Origin: Enterococcus alcedinis
Lineage (GTDB): Bacteria; Bacillota; Bacilli; Lactobacillales; Enterococcaceae
Direction of reading: 5' to 3'
Assembly (NCBI RefSeq): GCF_014635985.1
Contig: NZ_BMDT01000002.1
Coordinates: 273,079-337,078, forward strand
Length of the DNA: 64,000 nucleotides
Shown: piece by piece, positions 23,341 to 33,179 of the stretch
Position numbering within the stretch: position 1 is the stretch's first letter
How the letters are laid out: each line of letters begins with the position of its first letter
The notes under the pieces: generated by a model
Told to the model about the DNA's origin: nothing
What the model saw: only the letters and a program-made list of their open reading frames with translations
Databases searched by the model: none
Translations under genes and position numbers: made by a program

Positions 23341-24072
23341 TTATTTTTTGGTTGCCGAAATAATCAACATCATTGGTCGGCGGCTTTCTTCTTTCATACC
23401 TGGTAAATCGAGCATTTCTACTGGTGGAATTGGTTCTATCACGTGGGTTAATTCCAATTTATTTTGTAGTAACGTGCTCAAATAGGTCGTCAATGTCCGA
23501 TGGTATTTCGTCATCTTGGTGCCAAGAAACGAGACTTCACGCACACCTTCTTCGTAATAGCGATCAACTGGAAAATGATCAATTTCGCCGTTTTCTGTAT
23601 AAATCCAATCTTGACGGCCATCCGCGGTAAAGATTGGATGTTCGACGGTAAAAATCAATTGCCCACCAGGATTTAATAAGCGCGTCATTTGCTTGACTAA
23701 TCCTTGGAAATCCTCAATATAATGGAAGACCAACGAACTAAAAATCAAATCAAATGTTTCTGTTAGCGTATCTAATGCATCAATGGATTGGCACAGATAA
23801 GTGATTTTATCATCGGTTGTTTGTTCACGAGCAACGGTCAACATTTTCTCAGATGAATCAATCGCCAGAACAGACGATGCCCCTTTTTCTCGGAAATATC
23901 GTGCATGCCAACCGTAGCCACAACCTAAATCTAAGACTTTTTTATCGGTTAATGACGGTAAGATTTTTTGTAAGTTGTCCCACTCACCCGCTCCGGCTAG
24001 ACCGAGTTTTGAACGTGACATTTGCGCATACTGTTCGAAAAAAGTTGGATTGTTATAGACATTTTGTGTCAA
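23341..24072 (-). CDS. Class I SAM-dependent methyltransferase
   Basis: This Rossmann methyltransferase of about 243 residues has motif I VLDLGCGYGWHARYF near residue 48, the acidic AIDSSEKML near 72 and motif IV FDLIFSSLVFHYI near 110. It belongs to the small-molecule methyltransferase superfamily; the substrate is unknown. The frame opens at a GTG only 1 nt after GGAG, so the TTG three codons on, 8 nt from that GGAG, is preferred. It follows fhs by 15 bp on the same strand and may share its transcript. Confidence 0.82.
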   Translation of the reverse strand: MTQNVYNNPTFFEQYAQMSRSKLGLAGAGEWDNLQKILPSLTDKKVLDLGCGYGWHARYFREKGASSVLAIDSSEKMLTVAREQTTDDKITYLCQSIDALDTLTETFDLIFSSLVFHYIEDFQGLVKQMTRLLNPGGQLIFTVEHPIFTADGRQDWIYTENGEIDHFPVDRYYEEGVREVSFLGTKMTKYHRTLTTYLSTLLQNKLELTHVIEPIPPVEMLDLPGMKEESRRPMMLIISATKK

Positions 24073-24087
24073 TTGCCACACTCCTTT

Positions 24088-25764
24088 TTAGAATAAACCC
24101 GTAATCGTACCAAATTCATCGACATCAATGCCTTCTGCCGCTGGAACTTTTGGCAAGCCTGGCATGGTCATCATTGCACCCGTTAAAGCGACAATAAAAC
24201 CGGCTCCGGCCGACACTTTTAATTGGCGAATTGTCACGTCAAAATCCGTTGGTGCTCCGATTAACGTTGGGTTATCAGAAAATGAATATTGCGTTTTCGC
24301 CATACAAATAGGATAGTTTCCAAAACCAAGACGCTCTAATTCTTTCATTTCAAAACGAGCAGCAGGTGTTAATACGGCTTTTTCTCCACCGTAAACTTTT
24401 TGAACGATTTTATTGAGTTTTTCTTCAATTGTATCTTCTAAATCATAGGCAAATTGGAAATGATTTTCTCTTTCAGCTAGCTCGACCACTTTTTCTGCTA
24501 GAGCAACTCCACCTGCGCCACCTTTTTCCCAAACTTCTGAAATGACAACATCGACACCACGTGCTTGACAAGCGGCTTGGACAGCATCTAATTCTGCCTG
24601 TGTATCGGTCGGAAATTGGTTGATTGCTACGACAACTGGCAAGCCAAATGTCTCTTGCATATTGCTTAAATGGCGCTCTAAATTCGGTAAACCTGCAAGT
24701 ACTGCTTCAATATTTTCGGCTCCAAGTTCGCTCTTTGCTACGCCTCCATGCATTTTTAAGGCGCGAATCGTTGCGACTAAAACAACGGCATCCGGTTGTA
24801 ATTCGGCCATACGACACTTAATATCGATGAACTTTTCCGCCCCTAAGTCGCCACCAAATCCGGCTTCTGTCACACAGTAATCGGCATATTTTAACGCCAT
24901 TTTCGTTGCTAAGACACTGTTACAACCGTGCGCAATGTTGGCAAACGGGCCTCCATGAATCAAGGCAGGCGTATGCTCCAATGTTTGCACAACGTTTGGA
25001 TGAATCGCATCTTTTAATAAAGCTGCTAATGCACCCGTCGCTTTTAAATCACCGGCTGTCACAGGCTGAGCATTAAGATTATAGCCGACAATAATTTTCG
25101 CTAGTTTTTCTTTTAAATCCGTCAAACTATTGGATAAACATAAAATCGCCATCATTTCAGATGCAACGGTAATATCAAAACCATCTTCACGTGGCACACC
25201 ATTAGCTTTGCCTTGTAACCCATTGACGATATGGCGCAATTGACGGTCATTCATGTCGACAACACGCTTCCAAGTAATGCGACGTGAATCGATCTGTAAC
25301 GCATTCCCATGATGAATATGATTATCTAGTAACGCAGCTAATAAATTATTAGCTGCACTAATCGCATGGAAATCACCGGTAAAGTGCAAGTTAATGTCTT
25401 CCATCGGAACAACTTGCGCATAACCACCACCTGCAGCGCCACCTTTCATCCCAAAAACCGGACCTAACGACGGCTCTCTTAAGGCTAACATCGCCTTTTT
25501 ACCAATCGCAGATAACCCATCCGCGAGTCCAACAGAAGTCGTTGTTTTTCCTTCGCCTGCTGGTGTCGGTGTAATGGCTGTCACTAAAATTAATTTTCCA
25601 TTTGGTCGCTCCGCCAATTGATCCAATTCGCGAACATTTAACTTCGCTTTGTACTTGCCATATAAATCATAGCTTTCATCTGTTAATCCTAAATCTTCTA
25701 CAATTTCTTGAATCGGTTTCATTGTTGTTTGTAATGCAATTTCAATATCCGATAAAAAAGCCAC
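24088..25764 (-). CDS. fhs: Formate-tetrahydrofolate ligase
   Basis: This 558-residue enzyme has the signature [19 protein letters not shown] (ATP loop, about residue 68), [18 protein letters not shown] near 100 and FTGDFHAI near 127. It makes 10-formyl-tetrahydrofolate from formate, ATP and tetrahydrofolate, feeding purine and formyl-Met synthesis. A GTG start 10 nt after GGGAG gives the usual family length; a TTG three codons earlier is too close to the ribosome-binding site. A sigma-A promoter lies 35 bp upstream. A possible riboswitch was looked for and not seen. Confidence 0.93.
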   Translation of the reverse strand: MAFLSDIEIALQTTMKPIQEIVEDLGLTDESYDLYGKYKAKLNVRELDQLAERPNGKLILVTAITPTPAGEGKTTTSVGLADGLSAIGKKAMLALREPSLGPVFGMKGGAAGGGYAQVVPMEDINLHFTGDFHAISAANNLLAALLDNHIHHGNALQIDSRRITWKRVVDMNDRQLRHIVNGLQGKANGVPREDGFDITVASEMMAILCLSNSLTDLKEKLAKIIVGYNLNAQPVTAGDLKATGALAALLKDAIHPNVVQTLEHTPALIHGGPFANIAHGCNSVLATKMALKYADYCVTEAGFGGDLGAEKFIDIKCRMAELQPDAVVLVATIRALKMHGGVAKSELGAENIEAVLAGLPNLERHLSNMQETFGLPVVVAINQFPTDTQAELDAVQAACQARGVDVVISEVWEKGGAGGVALAEKVVELAERENHFQFAYDLEDTIEEKLNKIVQKVYGGEKAVLTPAARFEMKELERLGFGNYPICMAKTQYSFSDNPTLIGAPTDFDVTIRQLKVSAGAGFIVALTGAMMTMPGLPKVPAAEGIDVDEFGTITGLF

Positions 25765-25799
25765 TTCAATCAAACTCCCTTTTGTTATTGTTACGTCTA

Positions 25800-25828
25800 G
25801 TATTAATCGAAAACAATCGCTATTTCAA
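25800..25828 (-). promoter_or_regulatory. fhs promoter
   Basis: TTGAAA (25823-25828), a 17-nt spacer and TAATAC (25800-25805) on the minus strand, 35 bp upstream of the GTG start. Confidence 0.65.
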
Positions 25829-25912
25829 GTCTTTTTTGCTGAAATGGCAAACATTCTCATTTAAATACGATTGTTTATACCTAATATCGATTTATCATCC
25901 GACTTTTAGCGT

Positions 25913-27679
25913 TTATTCCAGTAATTCTTGAACTCGTTGCGCTAACGTACGCTCTTGATCGAATGTTTCGCGAATCGCAAAAGCTTTACTTGGTTCATTG
26001 GTAATAATCCCATCGACATTCAAACCAAATGCACGGCGGACTAAGTTTTCTTGATTGACTGTCCAAACCATAATTCCCTTGCCCTGATCGCGCGCTTGCT
26101 CCATTAGACGTTGATTCAGTGAAAATTCCTCAATGACAACCATATCAGCTGACGTTTTTGGTAAATTACCAATATTCAGGGCTACTAGATAGCCCGTTTT
26201 GATCTCAGGGTCAAGTTCTTTCACCCGTGCAACCGTTGTTTCATCTAGTGATTGAACGATATATTCTTTCGTTACATCGGCTTTTTGTAAGATTTCGACA
26301 AATTTTTCTTCCATATCGTCTGATTCATCGCCGTGTAATTTCAATTCGACGACGAGCTTCATATCGATTTCTTTGGCTACCGCTAAATAGTCTTCAAAAG
26401 AAGGAATAAAATCGCTATGCCCGCCGGCTGACACTTGAATTTCTTGTAATTGTGCCAACGTTAAGTCTTGGATTCGTTCTGGTCGATTGGCTAAGCGTCC
26501 AAGATTGGCATCATGAATCACCACAAATTGCTGGTCTTTCGTTTGCTGAATATCCATTTCGACAAAATCAGCCTTGGCCGTTTTCGCTGCTCGCAAGGAA
26601 CCAATCGTATTTTCAACCCCTTCTGCCATATAGCCACGATGGGCAATGATTTGCGTCGTTGGTTGATATAAAATTTTTGTTAACGAGACCGTGTTTCCCA
26701 CAACCGTACTAATAAAAACAATCGCTAGAATCGGGTAAAGGATTTTTGACCATGGTCGAAAGAAAAAACTTTTCGTGTCACGTTTAATCGCCGATGGTGC
26801 TCCCGTACGATTATAAGCTAGCCGATATAAGACATTGGCGAACACCCCTTGTAATAAACCAAAAGAAAAAAAGAGAACGATTTGTAAAAATGTCAGCGTG
26901 ATTCCTGCTACAACGGGTGCTGCTACAGGTAAAATACGTTCAATAATCATCAACGGAATTAACAATACACCCGTCAATGTTCCGATAGCCAACGCATATA
27001 GACCTACGATAATTCCCAAATAAAGGATATTAGTGATACTTTTTTTACGTGTATGCTGCCAACTTTTTTTAACTGCCTGTAAAATCGTTGCTTCTTTTTC
27101 GACCACAAAATATGGGACAACAAAAATCAGACGTAAACTTAAATAAATAATTAGAGCAAAGACACCGAAATAAATCAGCCAACCGCCATTAAATTTTAGT
27201 AATTCATCGGTAATAAAGTGTGGGATATACAAATTACTTGCTAAACCGGGACTCATACCAATTGATGCGATCGGTAAAATTAAGATAAAGTAAATTAAAA
27301 ACACGACACTTTGAATGTTGATAATATAGCGTGCTTTGTTATTCAACTTTTGAATAATCGTTTTTAATCGATACGGTTCTTGTGTGTCTTGCAAGTGAGC
27401 CAGCATAAAATAATAGGCCTGCTCATAGTAGATAAAAAAGATACTCGTCAAACCAAGCACTAACAAAACAACCAACGCCACTGGGTGACGGAGAACTTCA
27501 AAAATGGTATTTTCGGTAATACTCGAAAGGCCGGTTACGTTTAAAATTTGTAAGAATAAATAAGACAACAAGGGCAAAGCAATCAGGACTCGTAACATGC
27601 GCAAAAAGAAGACACTTTCTAAATACAATTTCAAATTTTTGTGAATTTGATACATACTTTGTTTCAATTGCTCGATCAT
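25913..27679 (-). CDS. Membrane-anchored glycerophosphodiester phosphodiesterase
   Basis: This 588-residue two-part protein has about seven or eight hydrophobic helices in residues 15-335 (GDPD membrane domain). A GDPD catalytic TIM barrel follows in residues 345-580, with the motifs IAHRGY, ENT, EMDIQ and VIHD. The catalytic face would hydrolyse glycerophosphodiesters or related headgroups, possibly from lipids or teichoic acid. GGAGG precedes the ATG. It stands alone between fhs and a divergent GNAT. The length is normal for this Firmicutes form. Confidence 0.88.
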   Translation of the reverse strand: MIEQLKQSMYQIHKNLKLYLESVFFLRMLRVLIALPLLSYLFLQILNVTGLSSITENTIFEVLRHPVALVVLLVLGLTSIFFIYYEQAYYFMLAHLQDTQEPYRLKTIIQKLNNKARYIINIQSVVFLIYFILILPIASIGMSPGLASNLYIPHFITDELLKFNGGWLIYFGVFALIIYLSLRLIFVVPYFVVEKEATILQAVKKSWQHTRKKSITNILYLGIIVGLYALAIGTLTGVLLIPLMIIERILPVAAPVVAGITLTFLQIVLFFSFGLLQGVFANVLYRLAYNRTGAPSAIKRDTKSFFFRPWSKILYPILAIVFISTVVGNTVSLTKILYQPTTQIIAHRGYMAEGVENTIGSLRAAKTAKADFVEMDIQQTKDQQFVVIHDANLGRLANRPERIQDLTLAQLQEIQVSAGGHSDFIPSFEDYLAVAKEIDMKLVVELKLHGDESDDMEEKFVEILQKADVTKEYIVQSLDETTVARVKELDPEIKTGYLVALNIGNLPKTSADMVVIEEFSLNQRLMEQARDQGKGIMVWTVNQENLVRRAFGLNVDGIITNEPSKAFAIRETFDQERTLAQRVQELLE

Positions 27680-27831
27680 TCGTAATCATCCTCCTTCTAA
27701 TACTCTCTTCGTTATTATAACAATAATTGTCTATTTATACGAAAATTTCTCGCTTGTGCTTTAGCCTATCGTTCGTTTTTTGATGAACTCTGTGCTACGC
27801 TTAAAGCAAATTGAAGGAAGGATGAACCGCT

Positions 27832-28311
27832 ATGTTGCTTCAAACAACACGTTTAATACTCCGCCCCTTTCAACTACAAGATTATAGCCACTTACATGCA
27901 CATCATACATCGACAATCGAGCCGCATCCAAATCAAGAAACGACACTATTTGATGAATTGGACCTTTTTATGTCTGAAACGAGCGACACACCAATTGAAA
28001 AATACATTCAAATTGCTATCGTACTCAAAGAAAACCAAACCTTAATCGGTGATATTACAGTGACCTATCGCAATCAATCATTTGCCCTTTCGTTTGCGAC
28101 CTTGCCAGAGTTTCAAAGACAAGGTTACATGCAAGAAGCGCTCCTAACTTTTCTCCCTTACCTAGAAAAACGCTATCCAACACTTAATATTATTTGCCTA
28201 GTCCCTAAAAACAATCCCAGTAGTCAACAATTACTTTACAACTTGAACTTTAAACAAACACAATATATCTCTGATTTTGACTGTCATCTTTACATCCGAC
28301 AAAAAGAATAA
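27832..28311 (+). CDS. GNAT family acetyltransferase (RimJ/RimL-like)
   Basis: This 159-residue protein opens with the RimJ/RimL-like start LLQTTRLILRPFQLQDYSHL and has a degenerate acetyl-CoA loop EFQRQGYMQEALL near residue 100, then LVPKNNPSSQQLLYNLNF. AAGGAAGG precedes the ATG at a good distance. It probably acetylates a protein N-terminus or small molecule. The stop codon lies 2 bp from the start of repeat copy A, whose hairpin acts as its terminator. Confidence 0.8.
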   Translation: MLLQTTRLILRPFQLQDYSHLHAHHTSTIEPHPNQETTLFDELDLFMSETSDTPIEKYIQIAIVLKENQTLIGDITVTYRNQSFALSFATLPEFQRQGYMQEALLTFLPYLEKRYPTLNIICLVPKNNPSSQQLLYNLNFKQTQYISDFDCHLYIRQKE

Positions 28312-28318
28312 ACAAAAA

Positions 28319-28352
28319 CAACCGCTAAACGAAAGTCGTTCAACGGTTGTTT
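28319..28352 (+). terminator. Hairpin terminator at the start of repeat copy A
   Basis: CAACCG pairs with CGGTTG around an imperfect inner stem (AACGA/TCGTT), followed by seven T on the plus strand. It terminates the GNAT gene. Copy B has a similar hairpin without the clean T-tract. Confidence 0.65.
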
Positions 28353-28388
28353 TTTTGGGAGTTTATTTACTTGGAAGAGGTAAATAAA

Positions 28389-28487
28389 ATGAAAAAGTAT
28401 TTAAGGGTTGTTTGTTGGTATGTCTATATAATAGACGTAAAATATGAATTATTTGTGTTCAGATTCAAACCATTTTATGAAAAATAA
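28389..28487 (+). CDS. Possible 32-residue protein inside repeat copy A
   Basis: ATG preceded by GAGG at 8 nt opens a frame of 32 codons (MKKYLRVVCWYVYIIDVKYE and onward) to a TAA. It is short, basic and aromatic. In copy B the same frame is kept without indels, but the Trp codon is TAG, so that copy is cut after nine residues. The preserved ribosome-binding site and frame suggest coding origin; the nonsense codon argues against present need. I do not recognise it. Confidence 0.3.
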   Translation: MKKYLRVVCWYVYIIDVKYELFVFRFKPFYEK

Positions 28488-28597
28488 GTAAACAAAAAAT
28501 TAAGAAGGATTCTTCAATGATATTTAAGTAACCTTGTTGAAAAAATCTAAATTAATCAGGTTGAACGTCTTAATATTTTCTCTTGCGTCAAGCCTTC

Positions 28598-29041
28598 CTA
28601 AATACCATTTTCAACTACTCCACATACCTCTTCATTTAATCTGACAGTCAAATCTAAGTATTGAATTCCCTCTTGTCCAGTTTGTAATAATGTATCAACT
28701 AGCTCTCTCGCGCAAGTCATCCCTAAGCGAAGCATAGAACCTTCAATTAGCATTGGTAGGTTTGTGCCTGAGACTACTTCGACACCTGTGTACTCATTTG
28801 CGCTGACCACGGATGTCTTAAACGGTGTGCCTCCTAAAAGATCAGCAAAAATAATGATTTCAAGCCCATCTTGCTTTAATGTAGAAATTCCCGATGTCAT
28901 TTCTCGAGAATATTCTTCTAATGTCATATCTTGTAAAAATGGAACCACGATTACTTTTTCTTGTACCCCCGTAATCATTTCCATCGCTCCCAACATTCCG
29001 GGAGAATAACTACCATGCCCTGTAATAATAAATCCAATCAT
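28598..29041 (-). CDS. PTS EIIA, mannose family (glycosaminoglycan-disaccharide type)
   Basis: This 147-residue EIIA-Man domain has the phosphorylatable His9 in FIITGHGSYSPG and the family motif FADLLGGTPFKTS near 65. It receives phosphate from HPr and passes it to EIIB. It is the last gene of the gntR-ugl-EIIB-EIIC-EIID-heparinase operon, 10 bp after the heparinase-like gene, with GGAG ahead of the ATG. The AgaF-like form is the usual partner of transporters for chondroitin/hyaluronan unsaturated disaccharides in streptococci and enterococci. Confidence 0.9.
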   Translation of the reverse strand: MIGFIITGHGSYSPGMLGAMEMITGVQEKVIVVPFLQDMTLEEYSREMTSGISTLKQDGLEIIIFADLLGGTPFKTSVVSANEYTGVEVVSGTNLPMLIEGSMLRLGMTCARELVDTLLQTGQEGIQYLDLTVRLNEEVCGVVENGI

Positions 29042-29051
29042 TCTTTTTCTC

Positions 29052-30947
29052 CTATCTTTTTACATATAATTTATCTTTTCCGTACAATAATCTACCGCAC
29101 TCACTTAAGTATAGTTTATCCCCTAAATATGTATCTCTAGCACTGTGATAGTATTCATTGGAATACTTTCCCGCCAAATGAGTCAGTCTTAGTCCAAAAT
29201 AAAAAATATCTGGACAAAAATTTGTTTGATTATTTTGATAACAATCAATTTTTTCTATTAATATTTTCCCCTTCGGATAGAGGTATTCATATGATAATAA
29301 CTCATCCTGAAATTTTTGCTGAAAAGTCAGTTCTTTGTATGAATTTTTCTCATTGTATTTTTTTGAACCTATTTTATCGTTAATTGAAGGCATGCTTTCA
29401 GTACTATGCTGCAAAACAAAAGGGCTTCCTGTTAAATAAATGCCTCTTCCATCCAACTCTGGAATTATTTTTTCATCTAACTGGTAGCGAGTAGTCAAGA
29501 AATGGTCTCCTATACATTCACTCGTATTAACTATTATCAGAACGGTAAACAATTTAAAATAAATAATTTTCCGCTTGAAAATAACTAACTTACCATTGAA
29601 TCGTCCTTTCCACCCCACTTCAAAAATCACTTGCTCTTTATTCTCAATACTTCTGTGATACAAGGGTTCAGCCATCGATTCGTACGTCCAAGAGGAAGTT
29701 ATTCTAGTAAGTGGTATTTCATCAATTATTAGTGAACTATGACTGAATTCTTCTTTTAAGTGGACTCTCAAACTCTTCTCTTGATAAGTATACCGTCCTG
29801 GGTCGGTAATTATTGTGTTCCCTTGATAAGTAAAAGTCAATGAACCTAAAGATGCATGTCCATGACCACTTCCATGTCGACCATTAAATAAGGTTAAATA
29901 GACATTTGAATCTTTATAAGCTAAGAAACCGCTCTCTCCCGTTCTAAACAGTGATGGTAATGGCTTTCTTTTTTGTCTCTTAATCTTGTTACCAACATAG
30001 AAAACCCCTGGATTTTGTTCAATCTCTATTTCTAAAAATCCCGATAAACTGTAAAGATTATACACATATGTAAAATCAACCGCATCACTATCATGCAAGG
30101 GTAATAAATAATATTTTTGATCGCAATAATAGATACTAGATTGAATGCCTCTTCGCAAGATATGCTCTATTTCTTGTGAAAATGGTAGTGCCAAGTAAAT
30201 ACTGTTTAACCATAGTTGCCAAGCACACATTAAAACTTGATGATGATATAACGGACTTTGCTCCCAATGAATACCATCATCAAAAAACTGAAGCTTAAAC
30301 GCCTCTGTCAAGGTTGTCCAGCCCCACTTTTCAACCTCAGACGAAACCAATCCAGGTAATAGTTGTGACGTTGCCAAAATTCCTGTCACCGCTAAAACGC
30401 CCCAATTACTCAAATAATTTTTTGTTGGGAAATGATCTTTCAAAAAAATAATCTGTTTTAAAACAGCTTCTTTCAATTGTTTTTTTTCATTGGCTGATAA
30501 TCGATGTTCTAAATCTGAAAAATAGACAAAACTCTTCATCCAATTATTTAGTCTAAGTCCCACATCTAAACTTCTCCAAACATGCGGGCTTTTTTCTTGC
30601 CAGTCAATAAAGGTAAAGAGTAATTTTTTCCAAAGTTCAAAATACACTTCGTCTTTTGTATAGGCAAACAAAATCCCTAAATCAACCAAATAGCCATTAC
30701 GACTGACCATATAGCACCATTCTGGATCACCATTGGGACTTTCCAGCAAATGTGCTAAACATAAATCATAAGGAGTTCTGACAGCTTCCATATCCATTGG
30801 ATCATCAAAAATAATTTTCCCTTCTTTTAAGAATTCACCGCGATTTAAAATTGTTTCGAAAAAAGAATTATTTTTATTGACCTCTTGTTCTATCACTTGA
30901 TTTTCGAAAAACAAGTAATTATATTGAGCTATTTTTTCAAAATTCAT
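29052..30947 (-). CDS. Heparinase II/III-like lyase (HepC-type)
   Basis: This 631-residue protein has an N-terminal alpha/alpha-toroid (about residues 40-290). A heparinase II/III beta domain follows, containing GRHGSGHGHASLGSLTF and TDPGRYTY near residues 355-385, where His/Tyr catalytic groups of the family lie. There is no signal peptide, so it acts inside the cell on imported oligosaccharides rather than on polymer. In streptococcal hyaluronate loci a similar protein (HepC) accompanies the same PTS and glucuronyl hydrolase. The AAAGGA ribosome-binding site is well placed. The exact substrate is unproven. Confidence 0.82.
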   Translation of the reverse strand: MNFEKIAQYNYLFFENQVIEQEVNKNNSFFETILNRGEFLKEGKIIFDDPMDMEAVRTPYDLCLAHLLESPNGDPEWCYMVSRNGYLVDLGILFAYTKDEVYFELWKKLLFTFIDWQEKSPHVWRSLDVGLRLNNWMKSFVYFSDLEHRLSANEKKQLKEAVLKQIIFLKDHFPTKNYLSNWGVLAVTGILATSQLLPGLVSSEVEKWGWTTLTEAFKLQFFDDGIHWEQSPLYHHQVLMCAWQLWLNSIYLALPFSQEIEHILRRGIQSSIYYCDQKYYLLPLHDSDAVDFTYVYNLYSLSGFLEIEIEQNPGVFYVGNKIKRQKRKPLPSLFRTGESGFLAYKDSNVYLTLFNGRHGSGHGHASLGSLTFTYQGNTIITDPGRYTYQEKSLRVHLKEEFSHSSLIIDEIPLTRITSSWTYESMAEPLYHRSIENKEQVIFEVGWKGRFNGKLVIFKRKIIYFKLFTVLIIVNTSECIGDHFLTTRYQLDEKIIPELDGRGIYLTGSPFVLQHSTESMPSINDKIGSKKYNEKNSYKELTFQQKFQDELLSYEYLYPKGKILIEKIDCYQNNQTNFCPDIFYFGLRLTHLAGKYSNEYYHSARDTYLGDKLYLSECGRLLYGKDKLYVKR

Positions 30948-31009
30948 TTGGCTTTCCTTTCAAAAAAGAGGCTTCCCTATTACTAATAAACGAAAGTCTC
31001 GTTATATTT

Positions 31010-31825
31010 TTAGCCTAAAACACCCAAAACTGAGCCTAAAATTCCAATGGTGAACAATAATGCAAGTAAGCGGTACGTTGTCCAGTTACGTTTCTTGATT
31101 AGATAATAAACAATAATTGTAATAACAACCGAGAGTAACTTAGGCATAATTTTATCCAAAATTTCTTGCAATGCCACTACTTGCTCTGTGCCATCAGCCA
31201 TTTGTGATACATATTGAATAGGAATATTGGCCTTTACAAAAGTAGTCGCTAATCCAGCAATAACTGTTACCCCAACAATGTTTGCAGCTGCAGAAATTTT
31301 ACTGATTTTTGTACTCAGTGTATCGATAATACTTGTACCCAATTTAAAACCTAAATACCCCATTGATATCTTAATAATAAACATCGAAACTAACATTGAT
31401 GTCCAAAAGCCCATTGGAGCAAAACCCATTCCATCCATAGCTAGTCCAGCAAAAATTGTGGAAAATAATGGTGCGATTCCAAATTGAGCGATAGAGTCAC
31501 CAATACCAGATAAAGGACCCATTAAAGCCATCTTAATACTGCGCGCATCTTCAATATCTTCTCCATGATCATACATTGCTAACTGCATACTCGTTACAAA
31601 CGGTGCCATGTGTGGGTTAACATTATAAAATTCAATATTAGCCAGAGCTTTTTCTTTCAATTGTTCTTGATCATCTGCATATATTTTTTGTAATCCCGGC
31701 ATAATACTGTATAAATAACCAATTCCTTGATAAGAGTTGTAGTTAAATGAATTTTGTAATAAATAGGATCGAAGCGCCGCACCTATATAGTCTTTTTGAG
31801 TTAATTTCAAATTTTTAGATTCCAT
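31010..31825 (-). CDS. PTS EIID, mannose family
   Basis: This 271-residue membrane protein is the IID component. The N-terminal region has ALRSYLLQNSFNYNSYQGIGY and the hallmark MGPLSGIGDSIAQ near residue 105. A hydrophobic C-terminal part ends near LGSVLGVLG. With EIIC it forms the sugar channel. The ATG used follows AGGAGG and overlaps the EIIC end by 11 bp, indicating coupled translation. The preceding in-frame ATGs lack a ribosome-binding site. Confidence 0.9.
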   Translation of the reverse strand: MESKNLKLTQKDYIGAALRSYLLQNSFNYNSYQGIGYLYSIMPGLQKIYADDQEQLKEKALANIEFYNVNPHMAPFVTSMQLAMYDHGEDIEDARSIKMALMGPLSGIGDSIAQFGIAPLFSTIFAGLAMDGMGFAPMGFWTSMLVSMFIIKISMGYLGFKLGTSIIDTLSTKISKISAAANIVGVTVIAGLATTFVKANIPIQYVSQMADGTEQVVALQEILDKIMPKLLSVVITIIVYYLIKKRNWTTYRLLALLFTIGILGSVLGVLG

Positions 31826-32642
31826 CAGAAAAATCCTCCTCATCAATATTGGATAAATCGTTATAAGAAGTTTTAGCCGATGCTAAATTAGGTGAACCTG
31901 CTGGCCCCTCTTCTTTTCCGTAGTAAACAATCATCGAGAAAACGGTTCCAACTAAAGCGATAGCCATCGTTGGTAATTGTAAATACGCTGCACAAATATA
32001 TCCTAACAAAGCATACGGTGTTAATTTTTTCTCCAACATAACAGACATAATCATAGCGAATCCAATTGCTGGAATCAGCCCCCCTGCAACAGAGAATCCT
32101 TTAATCAACCACTCAGGAAGAGCTTCCACAAAACTTTGTAATGCAGGTCTAGAAACCGCTGCGAAGAAACCGATTACAAATCCTGTAACTAAAAAACTGA
32201 TAAACGTAGAATTTGCTAAGAGATTGAATTTTTTAAACTTTCCTTCTTGAATTAATTTTTGTGCATTCTTCGTTGTTCCTGAAAACATCGTATATAAAGC
32301 GGTTGTCACTAATTGGAAAAGTACAGCAAATGGAAATGATAGTGCTAAAGCTGATTCCGGTGTTACGCCTTGATCTTTCATCGTTATTGCCATAATTGTT
32401 CCAACAATCCCTGGTCCCACTGGATTGGGAGGTACCGTACCGCCTGCACCAACACCGAATCCCATATATGCAAGCTCGGCAATTGCTCCCATTGTTAAAG
32501 CTGTAGGAATATCATTTAGTACAACTCCTACAAAAAACGACATAATTAGTGCTCGGTTAGTATAAATCCCTAATAATTGACCTGCATAACAAAATCCTGT
32601 GATTAAGGCAATGAGTAGTGCCTGAGTCATTGAAATATCCAT
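31815..32642 (-). CDS. PTS EIIC, mannose family (AgaW-like)
   Basis: This 275-residue polytopic protein has the IIC signature GGTVPPNPVGPGIVGTIMA near residues 67-85 and about seven or eight hydrophobic helices, then a hydrophilic acidic C-tail of about 35 residues. It forms the translocation path with EIID. It is placed between EIIB and EIID as in hyaluronan/chondroitin PTS loci. Spacing to EIIB is 12 bp. Confidence 0.9.
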   Translation of the reverse strand: MDISMTQALLIALITGFCYAGQLLGIYTNRALIMSFFVGVVLNDIPTALTMGAIAELAYMGFGVGAGGTVPPNPVGPGIVGTIMAITMKDQGVTPESALALSFPFAVLFQLVTTALYTMFSGTTKNAQKLIQEGKFKKFNLLANSTFISFLVTGFVIGFFAAVSRPALQSFVEALPEWLIKGFSVAGGLIPAIGFAMIMSVMLEKKLTPYALLGYICAAYLQLPTMAIALVGTVFSMIVYYGKEEGPAGSPNLASAKTSYNDLSNIDEEDFSDGI

Positions 32643-32654
32643 CTTCTTTTCTCC

Positions 32655-33155
32655 CTATTTCAAAATTTTTTCTAAATTATCTAGTGACTGTGCTCCATCA
32701 TTTGAGACAGGTGATGTTTTTGTATTAAAAGTACATCCATATTTGTCCCGTAATGTCCGTAGTGCCAATTTGTCTTCCTCGCCAAGATAAATAAATTGAG
32801 ATACTTTTTCTTTACCCGTTTTTGCATGTATATTCCCAACATTTATTTCTTTGACAGGAAATCCTTGTTCAGCTAAGGCTAAAACATCTTTTGGTGAAGA
32901 AACAACAACAAAAATAGATTGCGTATCTGCAGCTTTCCATATAACTTTTGCAGTTCTTTCAATATTCCAAAAGCGTAAACCAACATCCTGAGGGACAACT
33001 GATTTCATTAAACTTTGTTGCATGCCATCAGATGAAACTTTATCATTAGCACAAATTACTAAATTAACCCCTAAGCTTTTAATCCATAATTGTCCTTGAC
33101 CGTGAATTAAGCGTTCATCGATACGGATCATCTTTACATTTGGTTTTGTCTCCAT
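32655..33155 (-). CDS. PTS EIIB, mannose family
   Basis: This 166-residue EIIB carries the phosphorylation motif RIDERLIHGQGQ with His18. The rest matches the sorbose/mannose IIB fold (LGVNLVICANDKVSSD). It phosphorylates the incoming disaccharide. It follows the glucuronyl hydrolase gene by 24 bp, with AAGGAAG before the ATG. Confidence 0.9.
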   Translation of the reverse strand: METKPNVKMIRIDERLIHGQGQLWIKSLGVNLVICANDKVSSDGMQQSLMKSVVPQDVGLRFWNIERTAKVIWKAADTQSIFVVVSSPKDVLALAEQGFPVKEINVGNIHAKTGKEKVSQFIYLGEEDKLALRTLRDKYGCTFNTKTSPVSNDGAQSLDNLEKILK

Positions 33156-33179
33156 TATTATTCTTCCTTTCTGGTATTT

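Larger units (their letters stand above)
28314..28488 (+). repeat. Direct repeat, copy A (left border of PTS island)
   Basis: This segment of about 175 bp aligns almost without gaps to 35846-36018 in the same orientation, roughly 85% identical by eye. Each copy begins with an AAAAACAACCG hairpin, then has GTTTATTTACTTG, a 32-codon frame and the string TTTGTGTTCAGATTCAA. The two copies bracket the glycosaminoglycan PTS operon. Its nature (mobile-element end, small RNA or short gene) is unknown. Confidence 0.75.

Noticed and set aside
25765-25912. Possible folate or purine riboswitch upstream of fhs
   Set aside because: Only a simple promoter and a short leader are visible; no conserved riboswitch core was recognised.
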